64,000 nucleotides of DNA from Variovorax paradoxus (GCF_030811855.1 NZ_JAUSRN010000008.1:124001-188000), one strand, 5' to 3'. Counted from the first letter of the stretch, positions 34,876 to 44,482 are shown. Notes: generated by a model from the sequence alone, not told the origin. A program made the numbers and translations.

Positions 34876-35507
34876 ATCCTTCCACCAGCAAGTCACCCCC
34901 GCGCATCGGCATTTTTGGCGGCGCCTTCGATCCGCCGCACAACGCCCACGTGGCATTGGCCGAGGCGGCGCTTGAGCAGCTCGGCCTGGCCGAACTGCAC
35001 GTCATACCTACGGGGCAGGCCTGGCACAAGAGCCGGGCGCTGACGCCGGTGCAAGACCGCTTGGCAATGACGCGGCTGGCTTTTTCGGGGCTGAAGGGCA
35101 CGGTGGTGGTCGACAGCCGTGAAGTGCTGCGCGACGGCCCCACCTACACGCTCGACACCCTGCATGAATTGCAGCGGGAGCAACCCGGCGCTCAACTCGT
35201 GCTGATCATGGGCGCCGACCAGGCCAGCGCATTGCCGACATGGCACGGCTGGCAGGCTATACTCGGCATTGCTATTGTTTCTGTAGCGTATCGCGCATTA
35301 TCGACGGGCGGCACTGCTCGTTTTGATCCGAAGATGCTGCCCGGCCTTCCGGCTGGCGCGCGTTTCGAGGCGCTCGATCTGCCGGCCATGGACACCAGCG
35401 CCACCGATATACGGGGGCGTGCGGCGCTTGGCGAGGACATTTCCTCGCTGGTTCCGCCAGCCGTTGCACGCTATATTGACCAACACCACCTTTACCGCCC
35501 TGCCTGA
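34872..35507 (+). CDS. nadD: Nicotinate-nucleotide adenylyltransferase
   Basis: 211 residues from a GTG that overlaps the hemF stop (GTGA). It adenylylates nicotinate mononucleotide for NAD synthesis. The nucleotidyltransferase motif [20 protein letters not shown] and the C-terminal block [15 protein letters not shown] are intact, with [19 protein letters not shown] between. A patch encoding [15 protein letters not shown] (35261-35307) is distinctly A+T-rich and may be a decayed repeat inserted in frame. rsfS begins at the nadD stop. Confidence 0.92.
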   Translation: MNPSTSKSPPRIGIFGGAFDPPHNAHVALAEAALEQLGLAELHVIPTGQAWHKSRALTPVQDRLAMTRLAFSGLKGTVVVDSREVLRDGPTYTLDTLHELQREQPGAQLVLIMGADQASALPTWHGWQAILGIAIVSVAYRALSTGGTARFDPKMLPGLPAGARFEALDLPAMDTSATDIRGRAALGEDISSLVPPAVARYIDQHHLYRPA

Positions 35508-36187
35508 TGACCACTGAAGCCGCCGCCAAGAAAGACACCCAAAAACTCCAGCGAGCCATCATTGATGGACTCGAAGACGTCAAGGCGCAGGACATCCAGG
35601 TTTTCGACACAGAGCATCTCTCACCGCTGTTCGAACGCGTGATCGTTGCCTCGGGCACCTCTAATCGCCAGACCAAGGCGCTGGCCGCCAGCGTTCGGGA
35701 TGCGGTGCGAGAGGCCGGTTTCGGCAAGCCGCGCATCGAGGGCGAGGACAACGGCGAGTGGATCATCGTGGACTGCGGCGCGGCTGTTGCGCACATCATG
35801 CAGCCCGCCATCCGCCAGTACTACCACCTCGAAGAGATCTGGGGCGACAAGCCCGTGCGCGCCAAGCTCGGCGGCACCAAGCCGGCCCTTGCCACGGCCT
35901 CCAAGGTCATCGAGGAGAAGAAGCCGGTGGCGGCCAAGATGCCTAACCTGCGCCGCACCAGCGCAGCCAAGACCGCCATCCGCGCGGCCGAGCAAGAGGC
36001 CAAGGCCGAAAAGGCCAGTCGCAGCCCAGCCAAGAAAACCGCCGCCAGGAAAGCACCGGCCAAGAAGACCACGACCGCGCGCGTGCCGGTCAAGGTGGTC
36101 GGCAAGCCGGCCGCAAAGAAACCCGCGGCGAAGAAGCCCGCGGCAAAGAAGGCGCCTGCCAATAAGGCGCCAGCCCGCCGCGCATGA
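35507..36187 (+). CDS. rsfS: Ribosome silencing factor with a long Lys/Ala/Pro-rich tail
   Basis: 226 residues, about twice the usual length. Residues 1-125 are a standard RsfS domain: [36 protein letters not shown] and [19 protein letters not shown], which binds uL14 on the 50S subunit and blocks subunit joining in starvation. Residues about 130-226 are a basic tail with repeated PAKK and KKPAA units, like bacterial histone H1-like proteins. The tail is probably disordered and could bind RNA or DNA. The ATG overlaps the nadD stop, and rlmH begins inside its last codons. Confidence 0.92.
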   Translation: MTTEAAAKKDTQKLQRAIIDGLEDVKAQDIQVFDTEHLSPLFERVIVASGTSNRQTKALAASVRDAVREAGFGKPRIEGEDNGEWIIVDCGAAVAHIMQPAIRQYYHLEEIWGDKPVRAKLGGTKPALATASKVIEEKKPVAAKMPNLRRTSAAKTAIRAAEQEAKAEKASRSPAKKTAARKAPAKKTTTARVPVKVVGKPAAKKPAAKKPAAKKAPANKAPARRA

Positions 36188-36651
36188 AGCTCCTGGTGGT
36201 CGCCGTCGGGCAACGCATGCCCGACTGGGCACAGACTGCCTGGGACGACTACGCCAAACGCTTCCCGCCCGAGCTCAAGCTCGAGCTGCGGGCCGTGAAG
36301 ACCGAGCCGCGCGGTTCCAAGTCGCTCGAAACCATCTACGCTGCCGAACGTGAACGCATCGAAGGTGCCATTGCCAGGGGCATGCGCATCGTGGTGCTCG
36401 ATGAGCGCGGCACCGCGATCACGACCAAGGCGCTGGCTGCGCGCCTGCAAGCCTGGCAGGGCGAGGGCGATGACGTGGCCCTCGTCATTGGCGGGCCCGA
36501 CGGGCTCGACCCGGCCTTCAAGGCCGCGGCGCACGAGCGCATCCGCCTTTCCGACCTGACCCTGCCGCACGCGATGGCGCGCGTGCTGCTCGTGGAGCAG
36601 CTGTACCGGGCCTGGTCGGTCAACGCGGGCCATCCGTACCACCGGGAATGA
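36184..36651 (+). CDS. rlmH: 23S rRNA (pseudouridine-1915-N3)-methyltransferase
   Basis: 155 residues of the SPOUT family. It starts [15 protein letters not shown] and ends [35 protein letters not shown] and [10 protein letters not shown] are the SAM-binding knot parts. It methylates pseudouridine 1915 in helix 69 of 23S rRNA. It overlaps rsfS by four bases (ATGA), the classic rsfS-rlmH pairing. Confidence 0.96.
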   Translation: MKLLVVAVGQRMPDWAQTAWDDYAKRFPPELKLELRAVKTEPRGSKSLETIYAAERERIEGAIARGMRIVVLDERGTAITTKALAARLQAWQGEGDDVALVIGGPDGLDPAFKAAAHERIRLSDLTLPHAMARVLLVEQLYRAWSVNAGHPYHRE

Positions 36652-37253
36652 CACCAGACTTCATCTACCTCGCGTCGCAAAGCCCGCGCCGCGCCCAGCT
36701 GCTCGGCCAATTCGGCGTACGCCACGAGCTTCTTCTTGCCGGTCCTGAAGAAGATGCCGAATCGCTAGAGGCGGTGCTGGCCAACGAATCTCCCACCGCC
36801 TACGTACAGCGTGTCACTGCGCTCAAGCTCGATACCGCAGTGGCGCGGCGCAAGCGCCTCGGCCTCGCCGATGCACCAGTGCTCTGCGCCGACACCACCG
36901 TGGCCCTGGGCCGCAGCATCCTCGGCAAGCCGGACGATGCGCGTGATGCCGAGCGCATGCTGGCGATGTTGTCAGGCACCACGCATCGCGTGCTGACGGC
37001 CGTGGCGCTGCAGCATGGCCGACGCCGCCATGCGGCGCTCAGTGTTTCGCGTGTGCGCTTCGCTCCCATGACGGGGAAGCAGATCGCGCGCTATGCCGAG
37101 AGCGGCGAGCCGCTCGGCAAGGCTGGCGCCTATGCGATCCAGGGCGCGGCGGCAGCGTTCATCGAGCACATCAGCGGGTCCTATTCGGGCATCATGGGAC
37201 TCCCGATGTTCGAGACCGCGCAGCTTTTGCGACAGGCGGGGATGATTCGATGA
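36648..37253 (+). CDS. Maf-family nucleoside triphosphate pyrophosphatase (YhdE type)
   Basis: 201 residues. The active-site opening [19 protein letters not shown], the central [16 protein letters not shown], and [20 protein letters not shown] with [15 protein letters not shown] resemble the YhdE group, which removes pyrophosphate from dTTP/UTP and modified nucleotides, more than the YceF group. It overlaps rlmH by four bases. A repeat element separates it from rng. Confidence 0.9.
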   Translation: MTPDFIYLASQSPRRAQLLGQFGVRHELLLAGPEEDAESLEAVLANESPTAYVQRVTALKLDTAVARRKRLGLADAPVLCADTTVALGRSILGKPDDARDAERMLAMLSGTTHRVLTAVALQHGRRRHAALSVSRVRFAPMTGKQIARYAESGEPLGKAGAYAIQGAAAAFIEHISGSYSGIMGLPMFETAQLLRQAGMIR

Positions 37254-37295
37254 GCATGCCCATGACACTCAAACCAAGACTTTTTTTCAGAGCGG

Positions 37296-37387
37296 CCGCG
37301 GAACCGGCTTCGCCGGGCCGCTGGCGGCGCCCCCCGGTAGGGGGGAGGGCGAAGCGACACGAAGTGCGCGCAGCCTGGGGGGCGAGC
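37296..37387 (+). repeat. Intergenic G+C-rich repeat, family B, copy 2
   Basis: Shares CGCGGAACCGGCTT, GCCGGGCCGCTGG, a CCCCCC...GGGGGG hairpin and ACACGAAGTG with 11349-11434, in the same orientation. It lies between maf and rng and reaches to a few bases before the rng ATG, so it may influence rng translation. Confidence 0.75.
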
Positions 37388-37392
37388 CTGTA

Positions 37393-38919
37393 ATGCAAGA
37401 CATCCTGATCAACTGGTCCCCGCAGGAGACCCGTGTGGCGCTGGTCGAGCACGGCGCGGTGCAAGAGCTGCACGTCGAACGCACGTTGGAGCGCGGGCTG
37501 GTCGGCAACATCTATCTGGGCAAGGTGTCGCGTGTGCTGCCAGGCATGCAGTCGGCCTTCATCGACGTTGGCCTGGAACGCACAGCCTTTCTGCACGTAG
37601 CAGACATTGTGGCGCCGTTCACGCCAGGCTCACGGCCCAGCGCCCCGGCGCCCGAGCGCGACCACCGCAACGGCGGGCCGATCGTGCCCATCGAGAAGCA
37701 GGTGTTCGAGGGCCAGTCGCTGCTGGTGCAGGTGATCAAGGACCCGATCGGCACCAAGGGCGCGCGGCTGTCGACGCAGATCAGCATTGCCGGCCGGCTC
37801 TTGGTGTTCCTGCCGCAGGACAACCACATCGGTGTTTCGCAGAAGATCCCTTCGGACCAGCGCGATTCGTTGCGCACGCGCATGCTCGCGCTGATCGAGG
37901 CGGCCGCGGCGGCCGACAGCGGCGGCGTGGTGCCCGCCAACACGGGCGGCTTCATCCTGCGTACCAACGGCGAAGACTCGTCCGATGCCGAACTGGCCGA
38001 AGACATTGCGTATCTGCGCAAGACCTGGTCGCGCATTCGCGAAGCATCGAGCAAGATGCCGCCGATGTCATTGTTGCACCAGGACCTGAGCCTGCTGCAG
38101 CGCGTGCTGCGCGACATGACCAGCGAAGACACGCAGACCATCCGCATCGACTCGCGCGAACAGTTCGAGGTGCTGCTCAAGTTTGGGCTCGAATACATGC
38201 CGCAGGCGGCCGGCAAGCTGCAGCACTACAAGGGCGAGCGGCCGATCTTCGACCTGTACTCGGTCGACGAGGAAATTGCCAAGGCGCTGGGCCGACGGGT
38301 CGAACTCAAGTCGGGCGGCTACCTCGTGGTGGACCAGACCGAGGCACTCACCACAGTGGATGTGAACACCGGCGGCTTTGTCGGTGCGCGCAATTTCGAC
38401 GACACCATCTTCAAGACCAACCTGGAAGCGGCGCAAGCCATTGCGCGGCAATTGCGCTTGCGCAATCTGGGCGGGATCATCATCGTCGACTTCATCGACA
38501 TGGGGCGCGACGACCACCGCGAACAGGTGCTGGCCGAGTTCCGCAAGCAGCTTGCGCGCGACCGCGTCAAGACAACGGCCGGCGGCTTCTCGCAGCTCGG
38601 GCTCGTCGAGATGACGCGAAAGCGCACGCGCGAATCGCTGGCCCACATGCTGTGCGAGCCCTGCGTCGCGTGCGGCGGGCAGGGCATTGTGAAGACCGCG
38701 CGCAGCGTGGCCTACGACGCCATGCGCGAGATATTGCGCGAGGCGCGGCAGTTCACGCCGCGTGAGTTCCGCATCGTGTCGTCGCCGCAGGTGATCGAGC
38801 TGTTTCTCGACGAGGAAAGCCAGCACCTGGCAGGGCTGAGCGACTTCATCGGCAAGCCGATTTCGTTGCAGTCCGAGCCCGCCATCGGGCAGGGCCAGTA
38901 CGACATCGTCCTGCTCTGA
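37393..38919 (+). CDS. rng: Ribonuclease G
   Basis: 508 residues, the length of RNase G rather than RNase E. An S1-like RNA-binding domain lies at about residues 35-125 (GLVGNIYLGKVSRVLPGMQSA), with the catalytic DVNTGGFVGARNFDDT near residue 318, DFIDMGRDDHREQVL near residue 365, and the zinc-link CEPCVACG near residue 420. It processes 16S rRNA 5' ends and turns over mRNA. Start ATG at 37393; the repeat just upstream leaves little room for a normal ribosome site. It converges on msbA four bases away. Confidence 0.96.
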   Translation: MQDILINWSPQETRVALVEHGAVQELHVERTLERGLVGNIYLGKVSRVLPGMQSAFIDVGLERTAFLHVADIVAPFTPGSRPSAPAPERDHRNGGPIVPIEKQVFEGQSLLVQVIKDPIGTKGARLSTQISIAGRLLVFLPQDNHIGVSQKIPSDQRDSLRTRMLALIEAAAAADSGGVVPANTGGFILRTNGEDSSDAELAEDIAYLRKTWSRIREASSKMPPMSLLHQDLSLLQRVLRDMTSEDTQTIRIDSREQFEVLLKFGLEYMPQAAGKLQHYKGERPIFDLYSVDEEIAKALGRRVELKSGGYLVVDQTEALTTVDVNTGGFVGARNFDDTIFKTNLEAAQAIARQLRLRNLGGIIIVDFIDMGRDDHREQVLAEFRKQLARDRVKTTAGGFSQLGLVEMTRKRTRESLAHMLCEPCVACGGQGIVKTARSVAYDAMREILREARQFTPREFRIVSSPQVIELFLDEESQHLAGLSDFIGKPISLQSEPAIGQGQYDIVLL

Positions 38920-38923
38920 GCCG

Positions 38924-40708
38924 TCAGAGCGTCGGGTCCTGCCCCGGAGTCGCGCTGCGCACGGCCAGCGTCTGCAGGCGGGCGTAGAGCCCGTCAAGCG
39001 CCATCAATTGAGCGTGGCTGCCTTGCTCGGCCACTCGGCCTTGTTCCATCACGATAATGCGGTCGGCATGCTGGATGGTCGAAAGCCGGTGCGCGACGAT
39101 CAGCGTGGTGCGGTTCTGCATCAGGCGGTGCAGGGCGTCTTGCACCAGCCGCTCCGATTCAGTGTCGAGGGCCGAGGTGGCCTCGTCCAGCAGCAGGATG
39201 GGTGCGTTCTTGTAGAGCGCGCGCGCAATGGCCAGGCGCTGGCGCTGGCCGCCCGAAAGCTGCGTGGCGTTGTGGCCAAGCACCGTGTCCACGCCTTCCG
39301 GCAGGCTCTCGACGTGGCTCGCAAGGTTCGCGGCCTCTATGCATTGCTGCACCCGTGCACGATCGATATCGGAGCCCAGCGCCACGTTGGCCGCCAGCGT
39401 GTCGTTGAGCATCACCACGTCCTGGCTCACCATGGCGAACTGCGCGCGCAGGCTCTTGAGTTCCCATTCGCTGGTGTCGTGGCCGTCGAGCAGCACCTGC
39501 CCGCCGCTGGGCAGCACGAAGCGCGGCAGCAGATTGACCAGCGTGGTCTTGCCCGATCCCGAGGGGCCGACGAAGGCCACCACCTGGCCCGGCTCGATGG
39601 CGAGACTCACGCCGTCGAGTGCGCGGGCCTCGTCCTCGCCACGGTAGCTGACCTTCACGTCGCGAAGTTCGATGCGGCCTTGCGCATGCGCGAGGCTGAA
39701 CGTGCCCTGCGGCTCTGGGGCCACGTCGTCGATGAGCACCAGGCCGCGCTCGAGCGCGGCGAGGCCACGTGTGATCGGCGCGGCCATATCCGCCAGGCGG
39801 CGGATCGGTGCGATCAGCATCAGCATGGCCGTGATGTAGGCCACGAATCCGCCCACGGTCAGCCCCTGCTCGCCGCTCTGCCAGAGCGCGATCATCACCA
39901 CGACCGACAGCGCGAGCGATGCCATCATCTGCGTAAGCGGCGTGGTGGCCGCTTGCGCGATGGTCGACTTCACGGCCAGGCGGTTCAGGCGCTGGCTCAG
40001 CTGCTCGAAGCGTTCGGCTTGCGCCTCCTCGGCCCCGTGCAGCCGCACCATGCGGTGCGCGAGCACGTTTTCCTCGACCACGTAGGCCAGCTCGTCGGTG
40101 GCTTGCTGGCCCTGCTGCGTAAGGCGATACAGGCGCTTGGAGAACACCTTCATGATCCACGAGATGCTCGGCACCAGGAAGGCAACGATGAGCGTGAGTT
40201 TCCAATTCAGATAGACGAGGTAGGCGAGCAGCGCCACCAGCGTGAAGCCATCGCGCGAGAGGCCGAGCAGTGCCTGCACCAGCAGCATGGATCCGGTCTG
40301 CACCTCGTACACCACGGTGTTGGAGAGCGTGCTGGCCGACTGGCGCGAGAACAGGGCCAGCTCCGCGCCCAGCAGGCGCTGGAACAACACGCGGCGCAGA
40401 CGCTGCATGCCTTCGTTGGCAATGCGTGAGAGCGCATATTGCGAGATGAACTGGGCAATGCCGCGCACCGCAAACAACAGCAGCACGGCCGCCGGTACGA
40501 TCCACAGTGCCAGCTGTCCACGGTTGAAGCCGCGGTCGAGCAGGGGCTTCAGCAGCGCGGCCATCAGCGGCTCGGTGATGGCCGCCATCAGGGCGCCGAT
40601 GAGCGCGACCGCCCACCATTGGCGCGAGCCGCCGAACCAGGTCATGAGTCGCGCCAGCCGGCGCATCAGGGGAGGGCGCGCGGACTCGCTGCCGGGGGAT
40701 GCTTGCAT
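38924..40708 (-). CDS. msbA: Lipid A export ABC transporter
   Basis: 594 residues. An N-terminal six-helix domain is followed by an ATPase domain with Walker A VGPSGSGKTTLVN, signature QLSGGQRQRLAIARAL and Walker B ILLLDEATSALDTESE. It flips lipid A-core across the inner membrane as a homodimer. The frame is open upstream to 40954, but the ATG at 40708 gives the normal N-terminus and leaves a 161-base gap to tolB. A different ABC exporter of the same architecture cannot be fully excluded, but the length and the LALSVVVMIALWQSGEQGLTV block fit MsbA. Confidence 0.88.
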   Translation of the reverse strand: MQASPGSESARPPLMRRLARLMTWFGGSRQWWAVALIGALMAAITEPLMAALLKPLLDRGFNRGQLALWIVPAAVLLLFAVRGIAQFISQYALSRIANEGMQRLRRVLFQRLLGAELALFSRQSASTLSNTVVYEVQTGSMLLVQALLGLSRDGFTLVALLAYLVYLNWKLTLIVAFLVPSISWIMKVFSKRLYRLTQQGQQATDELAYVVEENVLAHRMVRLHGAEEAQAERFEQLSQRLNRLAVKSTIAQAATTPLTQMMASLALSVVVMIALWQSGEQGLTVGGFVAYITAMLMLIAPIRRLADMAAPITRGLAALERGLVLIDDVAPEPQGTFSLAHAQGRIELRDVKVSYRGEDEARALDGVSLAIEPGQVVAFVGPSGSGKTTLVNLLPRFVLPSGGQVLLDGHDTSEWELKSLRAQFAMVSQDVVMLNDTLAANVALGSDIDRARVQQCIEAANLASHVESLPEGVDTVLGHNATQLSGGQRQRLAIARALYKNAPILLLDEATSALDTESERLVQDALHRLMQNRTTLIVAHRLSTIQHADRIIVMEQGRVAEQGSHAQLMALDGLYARLQTLAVRSATPGQDPTL

Positions 40709-40869
40709 GGCGGCGGATTCTACGGGGGCCTCGACAGGCTCTTTGACGGGTCCGCTGTAGGACTGCACCGTCCGATACACCTTTTGTGATTTCGCGGCCA
40801 AACCAGTGTGTAACATGTGGCCCGTCGCACTTGGGGAGAACTTTTTACCCCGAAACATCTCCGAACCGC

Positions 40870-42186
40870 ATGAACAAGCCGTTGCCAGTTTCTTTTCCAA
40901 CTCCTTCTTCATCGTTTTTTGCACGCCGCACGTTGATTGCGGCTCTTGCAGCAACCCCCATGCTGCCCGCGCTCGCCCAGTTCCGGGTCGAGGTGTCGGG
41001 CGTGGGTCTCACGCAGCGGCCTATCGCGCTGGTTCCGTTCAAGGGACAGGACGCATCGCCGCAGAAAATCTCCGACATCGTTCAGGCCGACCTCGAACGC
41101 AGTGGCCAGTTCCGCGGCGTCGATGCTTCGGGCCAGGCGCTCGACGAAGCCTCGCGCCCCGATCTCTCGCTCTGGCGCCAGCGCACGGCGGATTCGCTCG
41201 TGGTCGGCAGCGTCACGCGTTTGGCCGATGGCCGCTTCGATGTGCGCTTTCGCCTGTGGGACGTGGTGCGCGGGCAAGACCTTGGCGGCCAGAGCTACAC
41301 CGTGCCGCAGGGCGACCTGCGGCTGGCGTCGCATCGCATCGCCGACTACGTCTACGAGAAGCTGACGGGTGACAAGGGCATCTTTTCGACACGCATCGCC
41401 TATGTGACCAAGGGCGGAAACCGGTATGCGCTGTGGGTGGCGGATGCCGATGGCGAGAACTCGCAGGCCGCGCTCGCAAGCCCGGAACCCATCATCTCGC
41501 CCTGCTGGTCGCCCAACGGGCAGCAGTTGGCCTACGTGTCCTTCGAATCGCGCAAGCCCGTGGTTTACGTGCACAACGTGGCGAGCGGACAGCGCCGCTT
41601 GCTGGCGAACTTCCGCGGTTCCAACAGCGCACCCGCCTGGGCACCCGATGGCGGCTCGCTGGCCGTCACGCTGAGCCGCGACGGCGGCTCGCAGCTCTTC
41701 ACCATTCCGGCAGGCGGCGGCGAGCCGCGACGCTTGACGCAAAGCGCCAGCATCGACACCGAACCCGCATACTCGGCCGATGGCAGCACCATCTACTTCG
41801 TGAGTGACCGCGGCGGTGCACCGCAGATCTACAAGATGGGCGCCAGCGGCGGCGCGCCGACCCGTGTAACCTTCAGTGGCACCTACAACATTTCTCCGTC
41901 TGTCAGCGGCGATGGCCGGTGGTTGGCCTACATCTCCCGCGTGGGCGGTGCGTTCAAACTCCATGTGATGGAGTTGGCCACCGGCAATGTCTCGGCCATT
42001 ACCGACACCTCGGCAGACGAGAGTCCCAGTTTCGCACCCAACAGCAAGCTGATCGTCTATGCAACGCAGCTGCAAGGCCGCGAAGCGCTCATGACGACCA
42101 CGCTCGACGGCAAGATAAAAGCACGGCTGGCCGGGCAGGCGGGAGACATAAGAGAACCGGACTGGGGTCCGTTTCAAAAGCAATGA
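40870..42186 (+). CDS. tolB: Tol-Pal system periplasmic beta-propeller protein
   Basis: 438 residues. A signal sequence containing FFARRTLIAALAATPMLPALA has paired arginines. An N-terminal domain with RPIALVPFKGQDASPQKISDIVQADLE precedes a six-bladed propeller with repeats such as SPCWSPNGQQLAYVSFE, APAWAPDGGSLAVTLSRDG, EPAYSADGSTIYFVSDR. It binds Pal and takes part in outer-membrane constriction. Unusually, tolQ, tolR and tolA do not precede it; msbA is divergent instead. pal follows after 25 bases. Confidence 0.94.
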   Translation: MNKPLPVSFPTPSSSFFARRTLIAALAATPMLPALAQFRVEVSGVGLTQRPIALVPFKGQDASPQKISDIVQADLERSGQFRGVDASGQALDEASRPDLSLWRQRTADSLVVGSVTRLADGRFDVRFRLWDVVRGQDLGGQSYTVPQGDLRLASHRIADYVYEKLTGDKGIFSTRIAYVTKGGNRYALWVADADGENSQAALASPEPIISPCWSPNGQQLAYVSFESRKPVVYVHNVASGQRRLLANFRGSNSAPAWAPDGGSLAVTLSRDGGSQLFTIPAGGGEPRRLTQSASIDTEPAYSADGSTIYFVSDRGGAPQIYKMGASGGAPTRVTFSGTYNISPSVSGDGRWLAYISRVGGAFKLHVMELATGNVSAITDTSADESPSFAPNSKLIVYATQLQGREALMTTTLDGKIKARLAGQAGDIREPDWGPFQKQ

Positions 42187-42211
42187 CCAAGGTTTATTTG
42201 AGGAGTACCCA

Positions 42212-42730
42212 ATGTTGAAACGTACGATTTATTCGCTGGCCATCGTGGCCCTGATTGCCGGCTGCTCGTCGGGCACCAAGCTCAACGATGCACCGGTAAC
42301 CGACCGCTCCGGCACCGCCGGTGGCCAGCAGGGCAGCGCGAGTGCAGTCGCTCCCGTCTCCATCGATCCCAATGCCTCCACCGCGCAAGGCCCGGTCGGG
42401 ATCGAACGGATCGTCTATTTCGACTTCGACAGCTACACGGTCAAGCCCGAGTTCCAGGCACTGATCGACGGCCATGCCCGTTTCCTCAAGGGCAACCAGC
42501 AGCGCCGCATTTCCATCGAAGGCCACACCGACGAACGCGGCGGTCGCGAGTACAACCTGGCACTCGGCCAGAAGCGCTCCGAAGCCGTCCGCCGCGCGCT
42601 AACGCTCCTGGGTGTGAACGACGCTCAGATCGAAGCCGTGAGCTTCGGCAAGGAAAAGCCGGCGGCCCAGGGTTCGGGCGAAGAAGCCTGGGCGCAGAAC
42701 CGCCGCGCTGAAATTCGATACACACGGTGA
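42212..42730 (+). CDS. pal: Peptidoglycan-associated lipoprotein
   Basis: 172 residues. The lipobox is in LIAGCSSG (Cys about residue 18). The OmpA-like domain has VYFDFDSYTVKPEFQALIDGH, the peptidoglycan-binding GHTDERGGREYNLALGQKRSEAV, and ends NRRAEIRYTR. It anchors the outer membrane to the cell wall and binds TolB. The stop overlaps the start of cpoB. Confidence 0.97.
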   Translation: MLKRTIYSLAIVALIAGCSSGTKLNDAPVTDRSGTAGGQQGSASAVAPVSIDPNASTAQGPVGIERIVYFDFDSYTVKPEFQALIDGHARFLKGNQQRRISIEGHTDERGGREYNLALGQKRSEAVRRALTLLGVNDAQIEAVSFGKEKPAAQGSGEEAWAQNRRAEIRYTR

Positions 42731-43479
42731 TGCAACGCGCCTTGTTGCGAGGCGCGGCCCTGGCTGCCGCCTTGCTTTGCGTTTCGATCGGCTCGCAAGC
42801 TGCATTGTTCGAGGATGATGAGGCGCGCCGAGCCATCCTCGACCTGCGGCAGCGGGTGGAGGCGATGCGCCAGCAGACGGACCAGCGGTTGACCGACGAA
42901 AACGGCCAGCTGCGCCGCAGCCTGCTCGAACTGCAAAACCAGATCGAACAGATGCGGGGCGACCTTGCACGCATGACCGGGCAGAACGAGCAGCTGCAGC
43001 GCACGCTGAGCGAAATGCAGTCGCGCCAGACCACCATCGACGATCGGCTCAAGCAGAACGAGCCCGCCAAGGTTTCGGTGGACGGCCGCGAATTCACTGC
43101 GGATCCGAAGGAAAAAGCCGACTTCGATGCGGCGCTCGGTATCTTCCGTGCGGGCCAGTTCGCGCAGGCGCAGACCGCGTTTGCGGAGTTCGTCAAGCGC
43201 TACCCGCAAAGCGGCTACAACGCGTCCGCGCTGTTCTGGCTCGGCAATGCGCAGTACGCCACGCGCAACTACAACGAGGCCATCGCCAACTTCCGCTCCA
43301 TGCTGTCGCTGGCACCCGACCACGCCAAGGCTCCCGAGGCCGTGCTGTCGATAGCCAACTGCCAGATCGAGCTGAAGGACACGCGCGCCGCGCGCCGCAC
43401 GCTGGAAGACCTGACCAAGGCCTATCCGCAATCCGAAGCCGCGCAAGCGGGTCGCGAGCGTCTCTCGCGTCTGCGCTGA
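42730..43479 (+). CDS. cpoB: Cell division coordinator CpoB (YbgF)
   Basis: 249 residues with a signal peptide (ALAAALLCVSIGSQAAL), a coiled-coil trimerisation region at about residues 35-110 (RVEAMRQQTDQRLTDENGQL) and a TPR domain (FDAALGIFRAGQFAQAQTAFAEF and following repeats). It links cell-wall synthesis to Tol-Pal constriction. ATG at 42730 forms TGATG with the pal stop; the GTG one codon earlier is an equal alternative. Confidence 0.93.
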   Translation: MQRALLRGAALAAALLCVSIGSQAALFEDDEARRAILDLRQRVEAMRQQTDQRLTDENGQLRRSLLELQNQIEQMRGDLARMTGQNEQLQRTLSEMQSRQTTIDDRLKQNEPAKVSVDGREFTADPKEKADFDAALGIFRAGQFAQAQTAFAEFVKRYPQSGYNASALFWLGNAQYATRNYNEAIANFRSMLSLAPDHAKAPEAVLSIANCQIELKDTRAARRTLEDLTKAYPQSEAAQAGRERLSRLR

Positions 43480-43498
43480 CGCCGGCGGAGCCCTCCGC

Positions 43499-44341
43499 TT
43501 GAGCGCAGCAACGCTTTCGCAACCATCGAACGCTGCCGTGGATGTCGTCACAGACACCGCGGCGGCGCCTGACTATGCGCGTCGCTTTGGCGGCCTTGAA
43601 CGCCTCTACGGCGTAGCGGGTGCCGCGCGCATCCGGAACGCCCATGTGCTCGTCGTCGGCATCGGCGGTGTCGGCTCATGGGCCGTCGAGGCCTTGGCGC
43701 GCAGCGGCGTGGGTCGACTGACGCTGGTCGATCTCGACCATGTGTCCGAGTCGAACATCAACCGGCAGATCCATGCGCTCGACTCAACGGTGGGACAGGC
43801 CAAGGTCGAGGCCATGCGCGACCGCATTGCGCAGATCAACTCGGAGTGCAAGGTGCTCGCGATCGACGAATTCGTCGAGCCCGGCAACTGGACGATGCTG
43901 CTCGAAACGGCGCAGCAAGCCAACGGAACTGCAACAGCCGTCATCGATGCCTGCGATCAGGTGAAGGCCAAGCTCACGATGGCCGCATGGGCGCGCGCAT
44001 CGGGCACCGCCTTCGTCACCGTGGGTGCGGCCGGTGGCAAGCGGCAGGCGCACAAGGTCGACGTCGACGATCTTTCGCTCGTCACGCATGACCCGCTATT
44101 GGCCCAACTGCGCCAGCGCCTTCGCAAGGAGCATGGCGCTCCGCGCGAAGGCCGCAAGATCGGCGTCACCTGCGTGTTCAGCCGCGAGAGCGTCGCACCG
44201 CCCGATGCGTCCTGCGCCATCGAAGGCGACGGCTCGCTCAACTGCCACGGCTACGGTTCGGTGGTGAGCGTCACCGCTACTTTCGGCCAATGTGCGGCAG
44301 GTTGGGTTTTGGACAAGATTGCGAGCAACGCCGCGCTATAA
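43499..44341 (+). CDS. tcdA: tRNA threonylcarbamoyladenosine dehydratase
   Basis: 280 residues from TTG, with GCGGAG upstream. E1-like fold: the nucleotide loop HVLVVGIGGVGSWAVEALARSG near residue 50, DLDHVSESNINRQIHAL, and the YGSVVSVTATFGQCAAGWV end. It cyclises t6A37 to ct6A in tRNAs that read ANN codons. A tRNA-Lys gene, one such substrate class, lies only 55 bases downstream, which may be chance. The stop codon overlaps a TATAAT box. Confidence 0.9.
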   Translation: MSAATLSQPSNAAVDVVTDTAAAPDYARRFGGLERLYGVAGAARIRNAHVLVVGIGGVGSWAVEALARSGVGRLTLVDLDHVSESNINRQIHALDSTVGQAKVEAMRDRIAQINSECKVLAIDEFVEPGNWTMLLETAQQANGTATAVIDACDQVKAKLTMAAWARASGTAFVTVGAAGGKRQAHKVDVDDLSLVTHDPLLAQLRQRLRKEHGAPREGRKIGVTCVFSRESVAPPDASCAIEGDGSLNCHGYGSVVSVTATFGQCAAGWVLDKIASNAAL

Positions 44342-44342
44342 T
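44337..44342 (+). promoter_or_regulatory. -10 box for the tRNA-Lys gene
   Basis: A perfect TATAAT overlaps the TAA of tcdA and places a start near 44349, about 48 bases before the mature tRNA. A matching -35 hexamer is not evident at 16-18 bases. Confidence 0.45.
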
Positions 44343-44396
44343 CTTTGGCTTTGCCGGATTCAACGCCGGCAAGAGACAAAAGAGAAAAATGGTTCC

Positions 44397-44472
44397 GGGA
44401 CGTTAGCTCAGTTGGTAGAGCAGCGGACTTTTAATCCGTTGGTCACTGGTTCGAATCCAGTACGTCCTACCA
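44397..44472 (+). tRNA. tRNA-Lys (anticodon TTT)
   Basis: 76 bases with encoded CCA. The acceptor stem pairs GGGACGT with ACGTCCT (one G-U pair), the D-arm has TAGCTCAGTTGGTAGAGC, the anticodon loop is CTTTTAA, and the T-arm is CTGGTTCGAATCCAG. The anticodon TTT reads AAA and AAG. Confidence 0.98.
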
Positions 44473-44482
44473 CCCCCCAAAG

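Noticed and set aside
44353..44372. Hairpin TGCCGG/CCGGCA between tcdA and tRNA-Lys as a terminator
   Set aside because: No T run follows, and it lies inside the predicted tRNA leader.
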